DNA of 64,000 bases from Buttiauxella sp965119215. Its GTDB lineage: Bacteria; Pseudomonadota; Gammaproteobacteria; Enterobacterales; Enterobacteriaceae. The stretch lies in NCBI GenBank assembly GCA_965119215.1, contig CBCPKK010000021.1:62001-126000 (forward strand), given 5' to 3'. The position numbers and the translations under genes were made by a program. The notes under the pieces were generated by a model, which was not told the origin of the DNA, searched no databases, and saw nothing but the letters and a program-made list of their open reading frames with translations. Shown piece after piece: positions 55,062 to 63,046 of the stretch (position 1 is the stretch's first letter; every line of letters begins with the position of its first letter).

Positions 55062-56672
55062 TTAATCCTCTCGGGCAAAAAGTGCCTCAATAAAATCGCC
55101 CGCATTAAACGGACGCAAGTCCTCAATACGCTCGCCGACGCCAATATAGCGAATCGGGATACCAAACTGATCGGCAACGGAGAAAATCACGCCGCCTTTG
55201 GCTGTACCATCCAGTTTGGTTAGCGTAATGCCTGTCAATCCAACGGCTTCATGGAACAATTTAGCCTGGCTAATCGCATTTTGCCCAGTGCTGGCATCGA
55301 GGGTGAGCATAATCTCATGCGGTGCATCCTCGTCCAGTTTTTTCATGACACGGACGATTTTCTTCAACTCTTCCATCAGGTGCGCTTTGTTCTGCAAACG
55401 CCCTGCGGTATCTGCCAGAAGAACGTCGACATTGCGCGCTTTCGCCGCCTGAATGGCATCGAAAATCACTGACGCAGAATCAGCACCGGTATGTTGCGCG
55501 ATAACAGGAATATTGTTGCGCTGGCCCCATACCTGCAATTGTTCTACCGCTGCGGCACGGAACGTATCGCCCGCGGCCAGCATCACAGTTTTACCTTCTT
55601 GCTGGAACTGGCGAGCCAGTTTGCCGATGGTGGTGGTTTTGCCCACACCATTGACGCCAACCATCAAGATGACAAACGGTGTTTTGCCTTCAACTTTCAG
55701 CGGATCATCCACTTTCGCCAGAATTTCGCCCATCTCTTCTTTCAGCAAACCGTACAACGCTTCCGCGTCACGCAGTTCTTTACGGCTCGCGCCTTCTGTC
55801 AGATTAGTGATGATTTTACGCGTTGTTTCGACGCCAACATCAGCAATCAGCAACTGCTCTTCCAATTCTTCAAAGAGATCATCGTCGATTTTCTTGCCGC
55901 GGAAAAGACTGATAAATCCGGAACCGAGGTTTTGTTTAGTCTTAACTAAGCTGCGTTTAAGGCGCGCAAAGAAACCTTCTTTGGTTGGTTTCTCTTGTTC
56001 CTGCTGAACTTCTTCGGCTTGAGATTCTTCGACGACTGCTTCAGGTGCCAGCTCTTCTTGCGTTTCTTCAACTGTTTCTTCAACAACAGCGGCTACAACA
56101 GGAACGTCTTCAACAATCTCTTCGACGACAGCAACGTCTTCAACGACAATTTCTTCAACCGGAGCAACGGCGACTTCTTCCGGTTCAACAACCGTTTCAG
56201 TCTCAATTTCAGCAATGACCGGTTCTTGTTCTGGCTGCCATTCTTCTGCTTGTTCGACCTGTACATGTTCTGCAATAACATCTTCAGGAACAGGCAATTC
56301 TTCGTGTTCAATGGCAACTTGCGCAGCGACTTCTGGCTCAGGTTCCTGTTCTGGTTCCGGCTCTGGAATAATTTCTGGCTCAGCCACCACTTCGCTTTCA
56401 GCGAGTTTTTCACTCACTTCTACGATGTCTTCCGCGAAGGCTTCAGGTTCGTCACGCTTTTCAAGCGCAACAGATTCAGCTTCTGGCTTAACTTCTGGCT
56501 CTACAGTTTCTTCCGTTGTCTCTGGCTGTTGAGATTCAATAACTTGCTCAACAACTTCTTCCGCAACCGGTTGTTCTTCTGCTAATTTTTGTTCTGATTC
56601 TTGTTCAGAAGCCTGCTCTTTCTGGCCAAAGCCCAGCCATGAAAAAAAGCCACGTTTTTTCTCTTTCGCCAT
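55062..56672 (-). CDS. ftsY: Signal recognition particle receptor FtsY
   Basis: FtsY docks SRP-ribosome complexes at the SecYEG translocon. The 536-residue protein starts MAKEKKRGFFSWLGFGQKEQ, a lipid-binding helix. An acidic A domain of Glu/Val-rich repeats follows (about 20-230), then the N domain (FFARLKRSLVKTKQNLG) and G domain with GVNGVGKTT, DTAGR and TKLDGTAKGG. It is about 39 residues longer than E. coli (497), all in the A domain, which is known to vary. First gene of ftsYEX. Confidence 0.97.
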   Translation of the reverse strand: MAKEKKRGFFSWLGFGQKEQASEQESEQKLAEEQPVAEEVVEQVIESQQPETTEETVEPEVKPEAESVALEKRDEPEAFAEDIVEVSEKLAESEVVAEPEIIPEPEPEQEPEPEVAAQVAIEHEELPVPEDVIAEHVQVEQAEEWQPEQEPVIAEIETETVVEPEEVAVAPVEEIVVEDVAVVEEIVEDVPVVAAVVEETVEETQEELAPEAVVEESQAEEVQQEQEKPTKEGFFARLKRSLVKTKQNLGSGFISLFRGKKIDDDLFEELEEQLLIADVGVETTRKIITNLTEGASRKELRDAEALYGLLKEEMGEILAKVDDPLKVEGKTPFVILMVGVNGVGKTTTIGKLARQFQQEGKTVMLAAGDTFRAAAVEQLQVWGQRNNIPVIAQHTGADSASVIFDAIQAAKARNVDVLLADTAGRLQNKAHLMEELKKIVRVMKKLDEDAPHEIMLTLDASTGQNAISQAKLFHEAVGLTGITLTKLDGTAKGGVIFSVADQFGIPIRYIGVGERIEDLRPFNAGDFIEALFARED

Positions 56673-56832
56673 TTGCGAACACACTCCTCGCTGTTAATTC
56701 ATGGCACAGGCCCGATTGAGCTTGCCACGGGCACTGAAAATAATTATCGAATGAATACGTTAGTCTATCACTTTCCCCGCTTTACACACACCGTTACACT
56801 AGGCGGCAAGAAATTGCATCGCAGTGAGTCTC

Positions 56833-57408
56833 ATGAAAAAACCGCAATCTACTGGCACCGGCCAGATCCGTATTATTGGTGGCCAATGGCGCGGCCGTAA
56901 ACTGCCTGTACCCGACAGCCCAGGCCTGCGTCCAACCACGGACAGAGTTCGTGAAACCCTGTTTAACTGGCTGGCACCGTCAATGGTCGATGCGACTGTG
57001 CTCGATTGCTTTGCAGGAAGCGGTGCTCTGGGGCTCGAAGCCTTATCACGTTATGCTGCCAGCGCCACATTGCTGGAGATGGATCGCAACGTCTCGCAGC
57101 AGTTGCAAAAAAATCTCGTCACCCTGAAAGCGACCAACGCGAAAGTGGTGAACGCCAACACGCTGAATTTCCTGGCGCAACCCGGCGAGCCGCACAGCAT
57201 CGTGTTTGTTGATCCCCCCTTCCGTAAAGGATTGCTGGACGAAACATTGGCGCTACTGGAAAGCAACGGTTGGCTGGCAAATGAAGCGCTGATTTACGTC
57301 GAAAGCGAAGTTGAAAACGGAATGCCTGCGGTGCCGGCAAGGTGGTCGCTGCACCGTGAAAAAGTCGCAGGCCAGGTCGCTTACCGTTTATTTAGCCGTG
57401 AAATTTAA
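56833..57408 (+). CDS. rsmD: 16S rRNA (guanine-966-N2)-methyltransferase RsmD
   Basis: RsmD methylates G966 of 16S rRNA. The 191-residue enzyme has IRIIGGQWRGRKLPVPD at the N terminus, the SAM motif LDCFAGSGALGLEALSR and the catalytic FVDPPF. The ATG at 56833 is chosen by homology (MKKP) over a GTG three codons upstream. It is divergent from ftsY. The C terminus ends FSREI, seven residues shorter than E. coli (198). Confidence 0.97.
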   Translation: MKKPQSTGTGQIRIIGGQWRGRKLPVPDSPGLRPTTDRVRETLFNWLAPSMVDATVLDCFAGSGALGLEALSRYAASATLLEMDRNVSQQLQKNLVTLKATNAKVVNANTLNFLAQPGEPHSIVFVDPPFRKGLLDETLALLESNGWLANEALIYVESEVENGMPAVPARWSLHREKVAGQVAYRLFSREI

Positions 57409-57419
57409 GGAGCTACACA

Positions 57420-57689
57420 ATGCTGATTAATATAGGCCGTTTGCTGATGCTCGGCGTGTGGGCATTTTTGTTACTGAATATTTTCCAGCCGTTCCCGCGC
57501 CCGCTGAATATCTTCATTAACGTGGCGCTGATTTTCACCGTGTTGATGCATGGAATGCAGTTAGCGTTGCTGAAATCGACCCAACCGAAAGACAGCCCGC
57601 CGTTGAGTCGTGCTCAGCAGATTAAGATTTTCATCTTTGGGGTCTTTGAACTGCTGGTCTGGCAGAAAAAACTGCGTCAGGGCAAATAA
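57420..57689 (+). CDS. yhhL: Small inner membrane protein YhhL (DUF1145)
   Basis: An 89-residue protein of unknown function with two or three hydrophobic helices (about residues 4-22, 30-52, 72-85). The conserved stretch is PFPRPLNIFINVALIFTVLM. Length equals E. coli. AAGGAG lies 7 bases before the ATG, and 11 bp separate it from rsmD, so the two are probably cotranscribed. It is convergent with yhhM with 2 bp between. Confidence 0.9.
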   Translation: MLINIGRLLMLGVWAFLLLNIFQPFPRPLNIFINVALIFTVLMHGMQLALLKSTQPKDSPPLSRAQQIKIFIFGVFELLVWQKKLRQGK

Positions 57690-57691
57690 TA

Positions 57692-58048
57692 TTACTCGGG
57701 GATGAAGCCGACAAAGCGCGTCCCCTTGTACTGCAGCATCCCTTTATCCCCAACGGTCAGCGAGTGATATTGCTCTGCCGTCACCCGCATTTTCAGCTCC
57801 AGCCCACCACTTTGTGGCCGAAACCAAACCTCATAGCGCATCATATCTTCGACGGGTGTCACCTGGCGTTGCCGTGACCGGCGATCGTTGGTTGGCGTTT
57901 CCCGTTTTGTCGCCACCAGCACGCTTTTTTGCATTACCGGTGCCGCATCATTTTCCGCATTCTGGCGGCGCTGCTGCACAAAGCGAAACGACGCTGCTAC
58001 GACGATTATCGCAACGACGGCAACGAAGAAAAGTGGCATTTTACTCAT
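57692..58048 (-). CDS. yhhM: DUF2500-family membrane-anchored protein YhhM
   Basis: A 118-residue protein of unknown function. One N-terminal helix (about 4-20) anchors a small soluble domain; the conserved segment is TPTNDRRSRQRQVTPVEDMM and the C terminus is YKGTRFVGFIPE. E. coli YhhM is 119. It is divergent from yhhN with 113 bp between. Confidence 0.88.
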   Translation of the reverse strand: MSKMPLFFVAVVAIIVVAASFRFVQQRRQNAENDAAPVMQKSVLVATKRETPTNDRRSRQRQVTPVEDMMRYEVWFRPQSGGLELKMRVTAEQYHSLTVGDKGMLQYKGTRFVGFIPE

Positions 58049-58161
58049 GGATTTATCTCGATTTGTCAGGCACTTTTAAGAATACCTTGCTGTTCAGGAC
58101 GTTGTCATCAGGCTCTGATGACAACTAGACTGCAGATTAACTAATAGAAAAGGGACATGCC

Positions 58162-58788
58162 ATGCTTTGGTCTTTTATCGCCGTATTCTTTTCCGGATGG
58201 CTGTACGTTGACGCCTCCTATCGTGGGCCAACCTGGCAACGCTGGGTCTTCAAGCCCGTCACCCTTCTGCTTTTATTACTGCTGGCCTGGCAAGCGCCTA
58301 TGTTCAACGCGACGGGCTATTTGATTGTCGCAGGCCTGTTAGCAACACTGCTCGGTGATGCCCTTACTCTGCTGCCAACCCAGCGTATGCTGTACGCCAT
58401 CGGTGCATTTTTCCTGTCTCATTTGCTCTACACCCTCTATTTTGCCAGCCAGATGACATTCAGTTTGTTCTGGCCTTTACCGCTGATTCTGTTGGTTGTT
58501 GGCGCATTACTGGTCGCCGTGATTTGGACGCGCCTCGAAACGTTCCGCTGGCCGATTCTGACCTTTATCGGCATGACGCTGGTGATGGTTTGGCTTGCCG
58601 GTGAGCTCTATTTCTACCTGCCGACACGCCCAAGTTTTTCGGCCTTTATCGGTGCTACTCTGCTGCTGTTAGGCAATATTGTCTGGTTGGGTAGCCATTA
58701 CCGCCGCCGGTTTACGGGCGACAGCGCCATCGCCGCAGCCTGTTATTTTGCCGGGCACTTTATGATTGTCCGCGCGTTGTATATCTGA
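58162..58788 (+). CDS. yhhN: TMEM86/YhhN-family membrane protein
   Basis: A 208-residue protein with about eight membrane helices. Animal members of the family are lysoplasmalogenases; the bacterial substrate is unknown. Conserved features are LLGDALTLLP (45% into the first half) and the C-terminal AACYFAGHFMIVRALYI. Length equals E. coli. A REP-like pair separates it from zntA. Confidence 0.91.
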   Translation: MLWSFIAVFFSGWLYVDASYRGPTWQRWVFKPVTLLLLLLLAWQAPMFNATGYLIVAGLLATLLGDALTLLPTQRMLYAIGAFFLSHLLYTLYFASQMTFSLFWPLPLILLVVGALLVAVIWTRLETFRWPILTFIGMTLVMVWLAGELYFYLPTRPSFSAFIGATLLLLGNIVWLGSHYRRRFTGDSAIAAACYFAGHFMIVRALYI

Positions 58789-58800
58789 TGAAAAATCATG

Positions 58801-58872
58801 TCGGATGTCGCTTACGCTAATCCGACCTACGAAAATCTGTTGTAGGGTGGATTAGCGCCAGCGACATCCACC
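58801..58872. repeat. Paired REP-like element between yhhN and zntA
   Basis: Two palindromic units, 58801-58830 (starting TCGGATGTCGCTTACGC and ending CCTAC) and 58842-58872 (starting GTAGGGTGGATTAGCG), face each other. They match the pair at 8571-8641, with the two unit types (TCGGAT and GTGGAT) in opposite order. Confidence 0.85.
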
Positions 58873-58885
58873 GAAAATTTCCCTC

Positions 58886-58917
58886 TTGACTCTGGAGTCA
58901 ACTCCAGAGAGTAACAT
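58886..58917 (+). promoter_or_regulatory. ZntR-controlled zntA promoter
   Basis: TTGACT (58886-58891) and TAACAT (58912-58917) are 20 bp apart, the long spacer typical of MerR-family promoters. The spacer holds the dyad CTCTGGAGTCAACTCCAGAG (58890-58909), 18 of 20 bases symmetric and close to the E. coli ZntR operator. Zn(II), Cd(II) or Pb(II) bound to ZntR should activate it. Confidence 0.93.
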
Positions 58918-58953
58918 GGGTAATGAGAACATTATCATTACCCAGGAGGGCAC

Positions 58954-61152
58954 ATGCTCAACCCTAAAAAACCACCACAATTTGCCACAGCAAAGCTCAG
59001 CCCGCTGCCTGCGCAAACGCCTTCCTGCTGTAGTGATGATGCCTGCACATCAGCACCAGAAATTGAAACCGTTCCGAATACCGGCGAGCGCTACAGCTGG
59101 CTGATTGACGGTATGGATTGCCCGGCCTGCGCCCGCAAAGTTGAAAATGCAGTAAAACAAATTTCCGATATCCAGCGCGTTCAGGTGCTATTTGCCACTG
59201 AAAAACTGCTGGTGACTTCGGAACGCGATATCCGCAAGGACGTAGAAAAAGCCGTTAAAGCTGCCGGATACAATCTGAGAAGCAGCACGGCTCCAGCTCC
59301 CGAAACATCTTCTCTGCGCGAAAACTTACCGCTCATTTTATTGGTGATCATGATGGCCCTGAGTTGGGGTCTTGAACAATTTAACCATCCCTTCGGCAAC
59401 ATGGCGTTTATCGCCACCACGTTGGTTGGCCTGTGGCCGATAGCCCGCCAGGCCGTTCGTTTGATGCGCAGTGGTAACTGGTTTGCCATCGAAACATTGA
59501 TGAGTGTTGCGGCCATTGGCGCACTGTTTATCGGTGCAACAGCCGAAGCCGCAATGGTGCTGCTGCTGTTCTTAATTGGCGAACGTCTGGAATCTTATGC
59601 CGCCAATCGTGCCCGCCGCAGCGTTAGCGCATTAATGGCGCTAAAACCCGAAGTTGCCACACGTATTCGCAATGGCGAACGTGAAACCATCGCTCTTGCT
59701 GACTTACGCCCCGGCGATGTTATAGAAGTGGCTGCCGGTGGGCGTTTACCCGCAGATGGCAAGCTGTTAACACCTTTCGCCAGCTTCGATGAAAGCGCAT
59801 TAACCGGTGAATCCATTCCGGTCGAACGCCAGCAGGATGAAAAAGTCCCGGCGGGAAGCACCAGCGTCGACAGGTTGGTACAGCTAGAGGTGATTTCAGA
59901 ACCTGGCGACAGCGCAATCGACCGCATCCTGCGTTTAATTGAAGAAGCAGATGAACGCCGCGCGCCAATTGAACGCTTTATCGACCGCTTCAGCCGGATT
60001 TACACGCCGATTATTATGGCCATCGCACTGCTCGCAGCGGTGGTTCCTCCGCTTTTATTCGGGCAAAGCTGGGACGAATGGATTTACAAAGGACTGGCGC
60101 TCTTACTGATTGGTTGCCCGTGTGCGCTGGTGATTTCCACCCCAGCAGCAATTACATCAGGGCTTGCGGCGGCAGCACGACATGGTGCGTTGATTAAAGG
60201 TGGTGCAGCGCTCGAACGCCTCGGAAAAATTCAGCACATCGCTTTTGATAAAACCGGCACATTAACCGCTGGCAAACCGCAGGTTACAGCCATTGAAGTG
60301 AATGGCGATCTGGCTGAAAACACACTGCTGGCACTGGCCGCCGCCGCTGAACTGGGGTCTTCGCATCCACTGGCACAAGCCATTGTACGAGAAGCACAAA
60401 CCCGCGAACTGACCATACCCGCCACCAGTGCACATCGTGCCTTGGCAGGTATCGGTGTAGAAGCGACGATCGACGGCGAAACGCTGCTATTGAGCACACC
60501 GGGCAAACTGGCGGATAACGTACTCGACGCGACCTGGCAGCAACGCATCACTCAGCTAGAAGCCGAAGGCCAAACGGTGATTGCCGTCGTACAACAAGGC
60601 CAGTTGCTCGGCGTTATTGCTCTGCGTGATACCTTGCGCAGCGATGCAAAAATGGCCGTTGCAGCACTGAAAAATATCGGCGTTCAAAGCGTGATGTTAA
60701 CGGGCGATAACCCGCGAGCAGCGGCAGCCATCGCTCAAGAATTAGGGATGGATTATCGCGCAAGCCTGCTACCTGCCGATAAAGTTAACGCGGTGAATGA
60801 GCTCAACAGTAGCGCTCCGCTTGCCATGGTGGGTGATGGCATCAACGATGCGCCAGCGATGAAAGCAGCAACTATCGGTATCGCCATGGGCAGCGGCACC
60901 GATGTCGCGCTCGAAACAGCAGATGCTGCCCTGACGCACAACCGCCTGACAGAACTTGCCAGCATGATAAGCCTGGCGCGAGCCACGCATAATAATATTC
61001 GCCAGAACATTACTATCGCGTTGGGCCTGAAAGGGATATTCCTGATAACCACACTGCTGGGCATCACCGGTTTGTGGCTTGCAGTCTTAGCCGATTCCGG
61101 CGCGACCGCATTGGTAACGGCAAATGCTTTGCGGTTGTTGAGAAGAAGATAA
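58954..61152 (+). CDS. zntA: Zn(II)/Cd(II)/Pb(II)-exporting P-type ATPase ZntA
   Basis: ZntA pumps Zn(II), Cd(II) and Pb(II) out of the cytosol. The 732-residue P1B-type ATPase has an N-terminal CCSDDAC cluster, a metal-binding domain with GMDCPACARKVE, about eight helices, the CPC motif IGCPCALV, the phosphorylated Asp in FDKTGTLT, and VGDGINDAPAM. E. coli ZntA has 732 residues. A GGAGG ribosome site precedes the ATG at 58954. Its own metal-responsive promoter stands directly upstream. Confidence 0.98.
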   Translation: MLNPKKPPQFATAKLSPLPAQTPSCCSDDACTSAPEIETVPNTGERYSWLIDGMDCPACARKVENAVKQISDIQRVQVLFATEKLLVTSERDIRKDVEKAVKAAGYNLRSSTAPAPETSSLRENLPLILLVIMMALSWGLEQFNHPFGNMAFIATTLVGLWPIARQAVRLMRSGNWFAIETLMSVAAIGALFIGATAEAAMVLLLFLIGERLESYAANRARRSVSALMALKPEVATRIRNGERETIALADLRPGDVIEVAAGGRLPADGKLLTPFASFDESALTGESIPVERQQDEKVPAGSTSVDRLVQLEVISEPGDSAIDRILRLIEEADERRAPIERFIDRFSRIYTPIIMAIALLAAVVPPLLFGQSWDEWIYKGLALLLIGCPCALVISTPAAITSGLAAAARHGALIKGGAALERLGKIQHIAFDKTGTLTAGKPQVTAIEVNGDLAENTLLALAAAAELGSSHPLAQAIVREAQTRELTIPATSAHRALAGIGVEATIDGETLLLSTPGKLADNVLDATWQQRITQLEAEGQTVIAVVQQGQLLGVIALRDTLRSDAKMAVAALKNIGVQSVMLTGDNPRAAAAIAQELGMDYRASLLPADKVNAVNELNSSAPLAMVGDGINDAPAMKAATIGIAMGSGTDVALETADAALTHNRLTELASMISLARATHNNIRQNITIALGLKGIFLITTLLGITGLWLAVLADSGATALVTANALRLLRRR

Positions 61153-61159
61153 ATATTAA

Positions 61160-61197
61160 ATCGGCCCATACTTGCTCCTCGGCAAGTATGGGCCGAT
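61160..61197. terminator. Long hairpin between zntA and dctM
   Basis: ATCGGCCCATACTTGC (61160-61175) and GCAAGTATGGGCCGAT (61182-61197) make a perfect 16-bp stem with a 6-base loop. No T-run follows on either strand. It lies between convergent stop codons 49 bp apart and probably ends both transcripts. Confidence 0.7.
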
Positions 61198-61201
61198 CGA
61201 A

Positions 61202-62491
61202 TTAACTCGTCATACCCAGCATATGCGGCAGCCAAAGCGAAACCGCCGGAATGTAGGTCACCATGGCCAGCACCACCAGCAACATGGCGTAGAACGGTAA
61301 CATGGCGCGAACCACCACTTCGATTTTCTGCTTACTCACCGCACTGGCGACAAACAGCACCGAACCTACTGGTGGTGTGATCAAACCAATCCCCAGATTC
61401 ACCATCATGATCATGCCGAAATGAACCGGATCGATACCCAGTGAATTGGTCACCGGCAGCAGTACCGGTGTCAGGATCAAAATGATCGGAGCCATGTCCA
61501 TCAGGGTGCCAATCAGCAGCAGCATGACGTTCAGGTACATCAGGATCACGTACTTGTTGTCAGACAGCGAAGTGAAGAACTCGGTGATGCGTGACGGCAG
61601 TTGCATGTAAGTCATTACTGCGCCAAACGCCGCCGCAAAACCAATTAAAATCATGACGATAGAAACTGTTTTTACGGTACGGAACATCAGCTTCGGCAGT
61701 TCGTTCCACTTGTAGTCACGGTAGATAAACATAGTGACGAAGAACGCCCAGACGCAGGCCACTGCCGCAGATTCCGTCGCGGTAAATACACCGGTAAGAA
61801 TCCCGCCGAGGATAATAACGACCGTCATTAAGCCCCAGAGCGCATCGAAGAAAATTTTGACCGCCTGTTTGAAGGGAATGCGTTCGCCTTTCGGATAACC
61901 GCGTTTATGGGCAAATCCCAGGCACATCACCATCAGGCTAACGCCGAGCAGTAACCCCGGTAATACACCCGCAACGAACAGCGTCGCAATAGAAACGGTG
62001 CCGCCTGCCGCTAACGAGTAAATCACCGAGTTATGGCTTGGCGGGATCAAAATCGCCTGTACCGACCCACTGGCTGTCACCGCCGCGGCATATTCCCGTG
62101 GATAACCTTTGGCTTCCATTTCGGGGATCATCACGCTGCCGATGGACGCGGTATCCGCCACCGACGATCCTGAAATCGCACCGAAGAAAGTGGACGCCAC
62201 GATATTCACCAGCGACAAACCGCCGCGGATAAACCCGACAAAGATATAAGCAAAGTTAACCAGGCGACGGGCAATGCCCCCTTCCGCCATGATCGCCCCC
62301 GCCAGGATGAAGAACGGAATCGCCAACAGAGTAAATTTGTTCACCCCGCTGGTGATTTGAATCATGATCGCTTCCAGCGGCAAATCTATCCATAACGCGC
62401 CCACCATGGCGCTTAGCCCAACGGCAAAAGCCACGGGCATTCCCACTGCGAGCAACACCGCAAGCGTTGCTAATAAAATAAATGCGTCCAT
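61202..62491 (-). CDS. TRAP transporter large permease subunit DctM
   Basis: The 429-residue DctM-type subunit of a tripartite ATP-independent periplasmic transporter, which imports a carboxylate-type solute with Na+. About 12 helices; the family motifs AGAIMAEGGIARRLV and GAISGSSVADTASIGSVMIP are present, as is LIPPSHNSVIY and GTLMDMAPIILILTPVLLP. It lies 14 bp after dctQ. It is not found beside zntA in E. coli K-12. The substrate cannot be read from this subunit. Confidence 0.92.
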   Translation of the reverse strand: MDAFILLATLAVLLAVGMPVAFAVGLSAMVGALWIDLPLEAIMIQITSGVNKFTLLAIPFFILAGAIMAEGGIARRLVNFAYIFVGFIRGGLSLVNIVASTFFGAISGSSVADTASIGSVMIPEMEAKGYPREYAAAVTASGSVQAILIPPSHNSVIYSLAAGGTVSIATLFVAGVLPGLLLGVSLMVMCLGFAHKRGYPKGERIPFKQAVKIFFDALWGLMTVVIILGGILTGVFTATESAAVACVWAFFVTMFIYRDYKWNELPKLMFRTVKTVSIVMILIGFAAAFGAVMTYMQLPSRITEFFTSLSDNKYVILMYLNVMLLLIGTLMDMAPIILILTPVLLPVTNSLGIDPVHFGMIMMVNLGIGLITPPVGSVLFVASAVSKQKIEVVVRAMLPFYAMLLVVLAMVTYIPAVSLWLPHMLGMTS

Positions 62492-62505
62492 GTTATCCCC
62501 CGGCC

Positions 62506-63015
62506 TTAACCGTGATTACCAAGCAGCACTATTGGGCGATTCTCTTGAGAGCCAAACAGTAATCGCTCGACAACAAATAGAATCATTAAAATCGCGCCGA
62601 CGGGCAGCGGGAGATAGGTTTGACCGGATGTGAGGAGCGGGAATTCGGCAACAGGTTGTTCCCATAATTCTGCGCACAAATAGAAGCTGTAATAAAACAT
62701 CACCAGCGAAATGAGTAACATGAGCAAGTCGACGACACGTGCGCAAAACGTCTGACATGCAAGCGGTAGACGGTCTGTCAGCATATTCACAGCGATGTGT
62801 GAACCGGCGCGGTAACTCACCGCCGCGCCGATGAACGTGAAGGTCACCATGCAGATTATCGCCACCGGTTCCGGCCAGGACTCCCCACGGTTAAGGACAT
62901 AGCGCGAGAAAATCCCAATCGGAATAATGATTGTCATCACCAATAAAGACAGCCCTGCAACAATCATCGCCAGCAAATAAACTTTATCCATCAAATCTGA
63001 ATAGCGTTGGGACAT
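62506..63015 (-). CDS. TRAP transporter small permease subunit DctQ
   Basis: A 169-residue DctQ-type subunit with four hydrophobic helices (about 13-35, 48-68, 90-112, 135-153). The motif RYVLNRGESWPEPVA is typical. It stabilises DctM and helps dock the binding protein. 31 bp follow the dctP stop; gene order P-Q-M implies one operon. Confidence 0.9.
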   Translation of the reverse strand: MSQRYSDLMDKVYLLAMIVAGLSLLVMTIIIPIGIFSRYVLNRGESWPEPVAIICMVTFTFIGAAVSYRAGSHIAVNMLTDRLPLACQTFCARVVDLLMLLISLVMFYYSFYLCAELWEQPVAEFPLLTSGQTYLPLPVGAILMILFVVERLLFGSQENRPIVLLGNHG

Positions 63016-63046
63016 ATGCCCTCCACGAAAGCGTTAGCGACAAAAA

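Noticed and set aside
55985..56585. Plus-strand frames with Phe/Asn- or Leu/Gln-rich products
   Set aside because: They are mirror images of the Glu/Val repeat region of ftsY, not genes.
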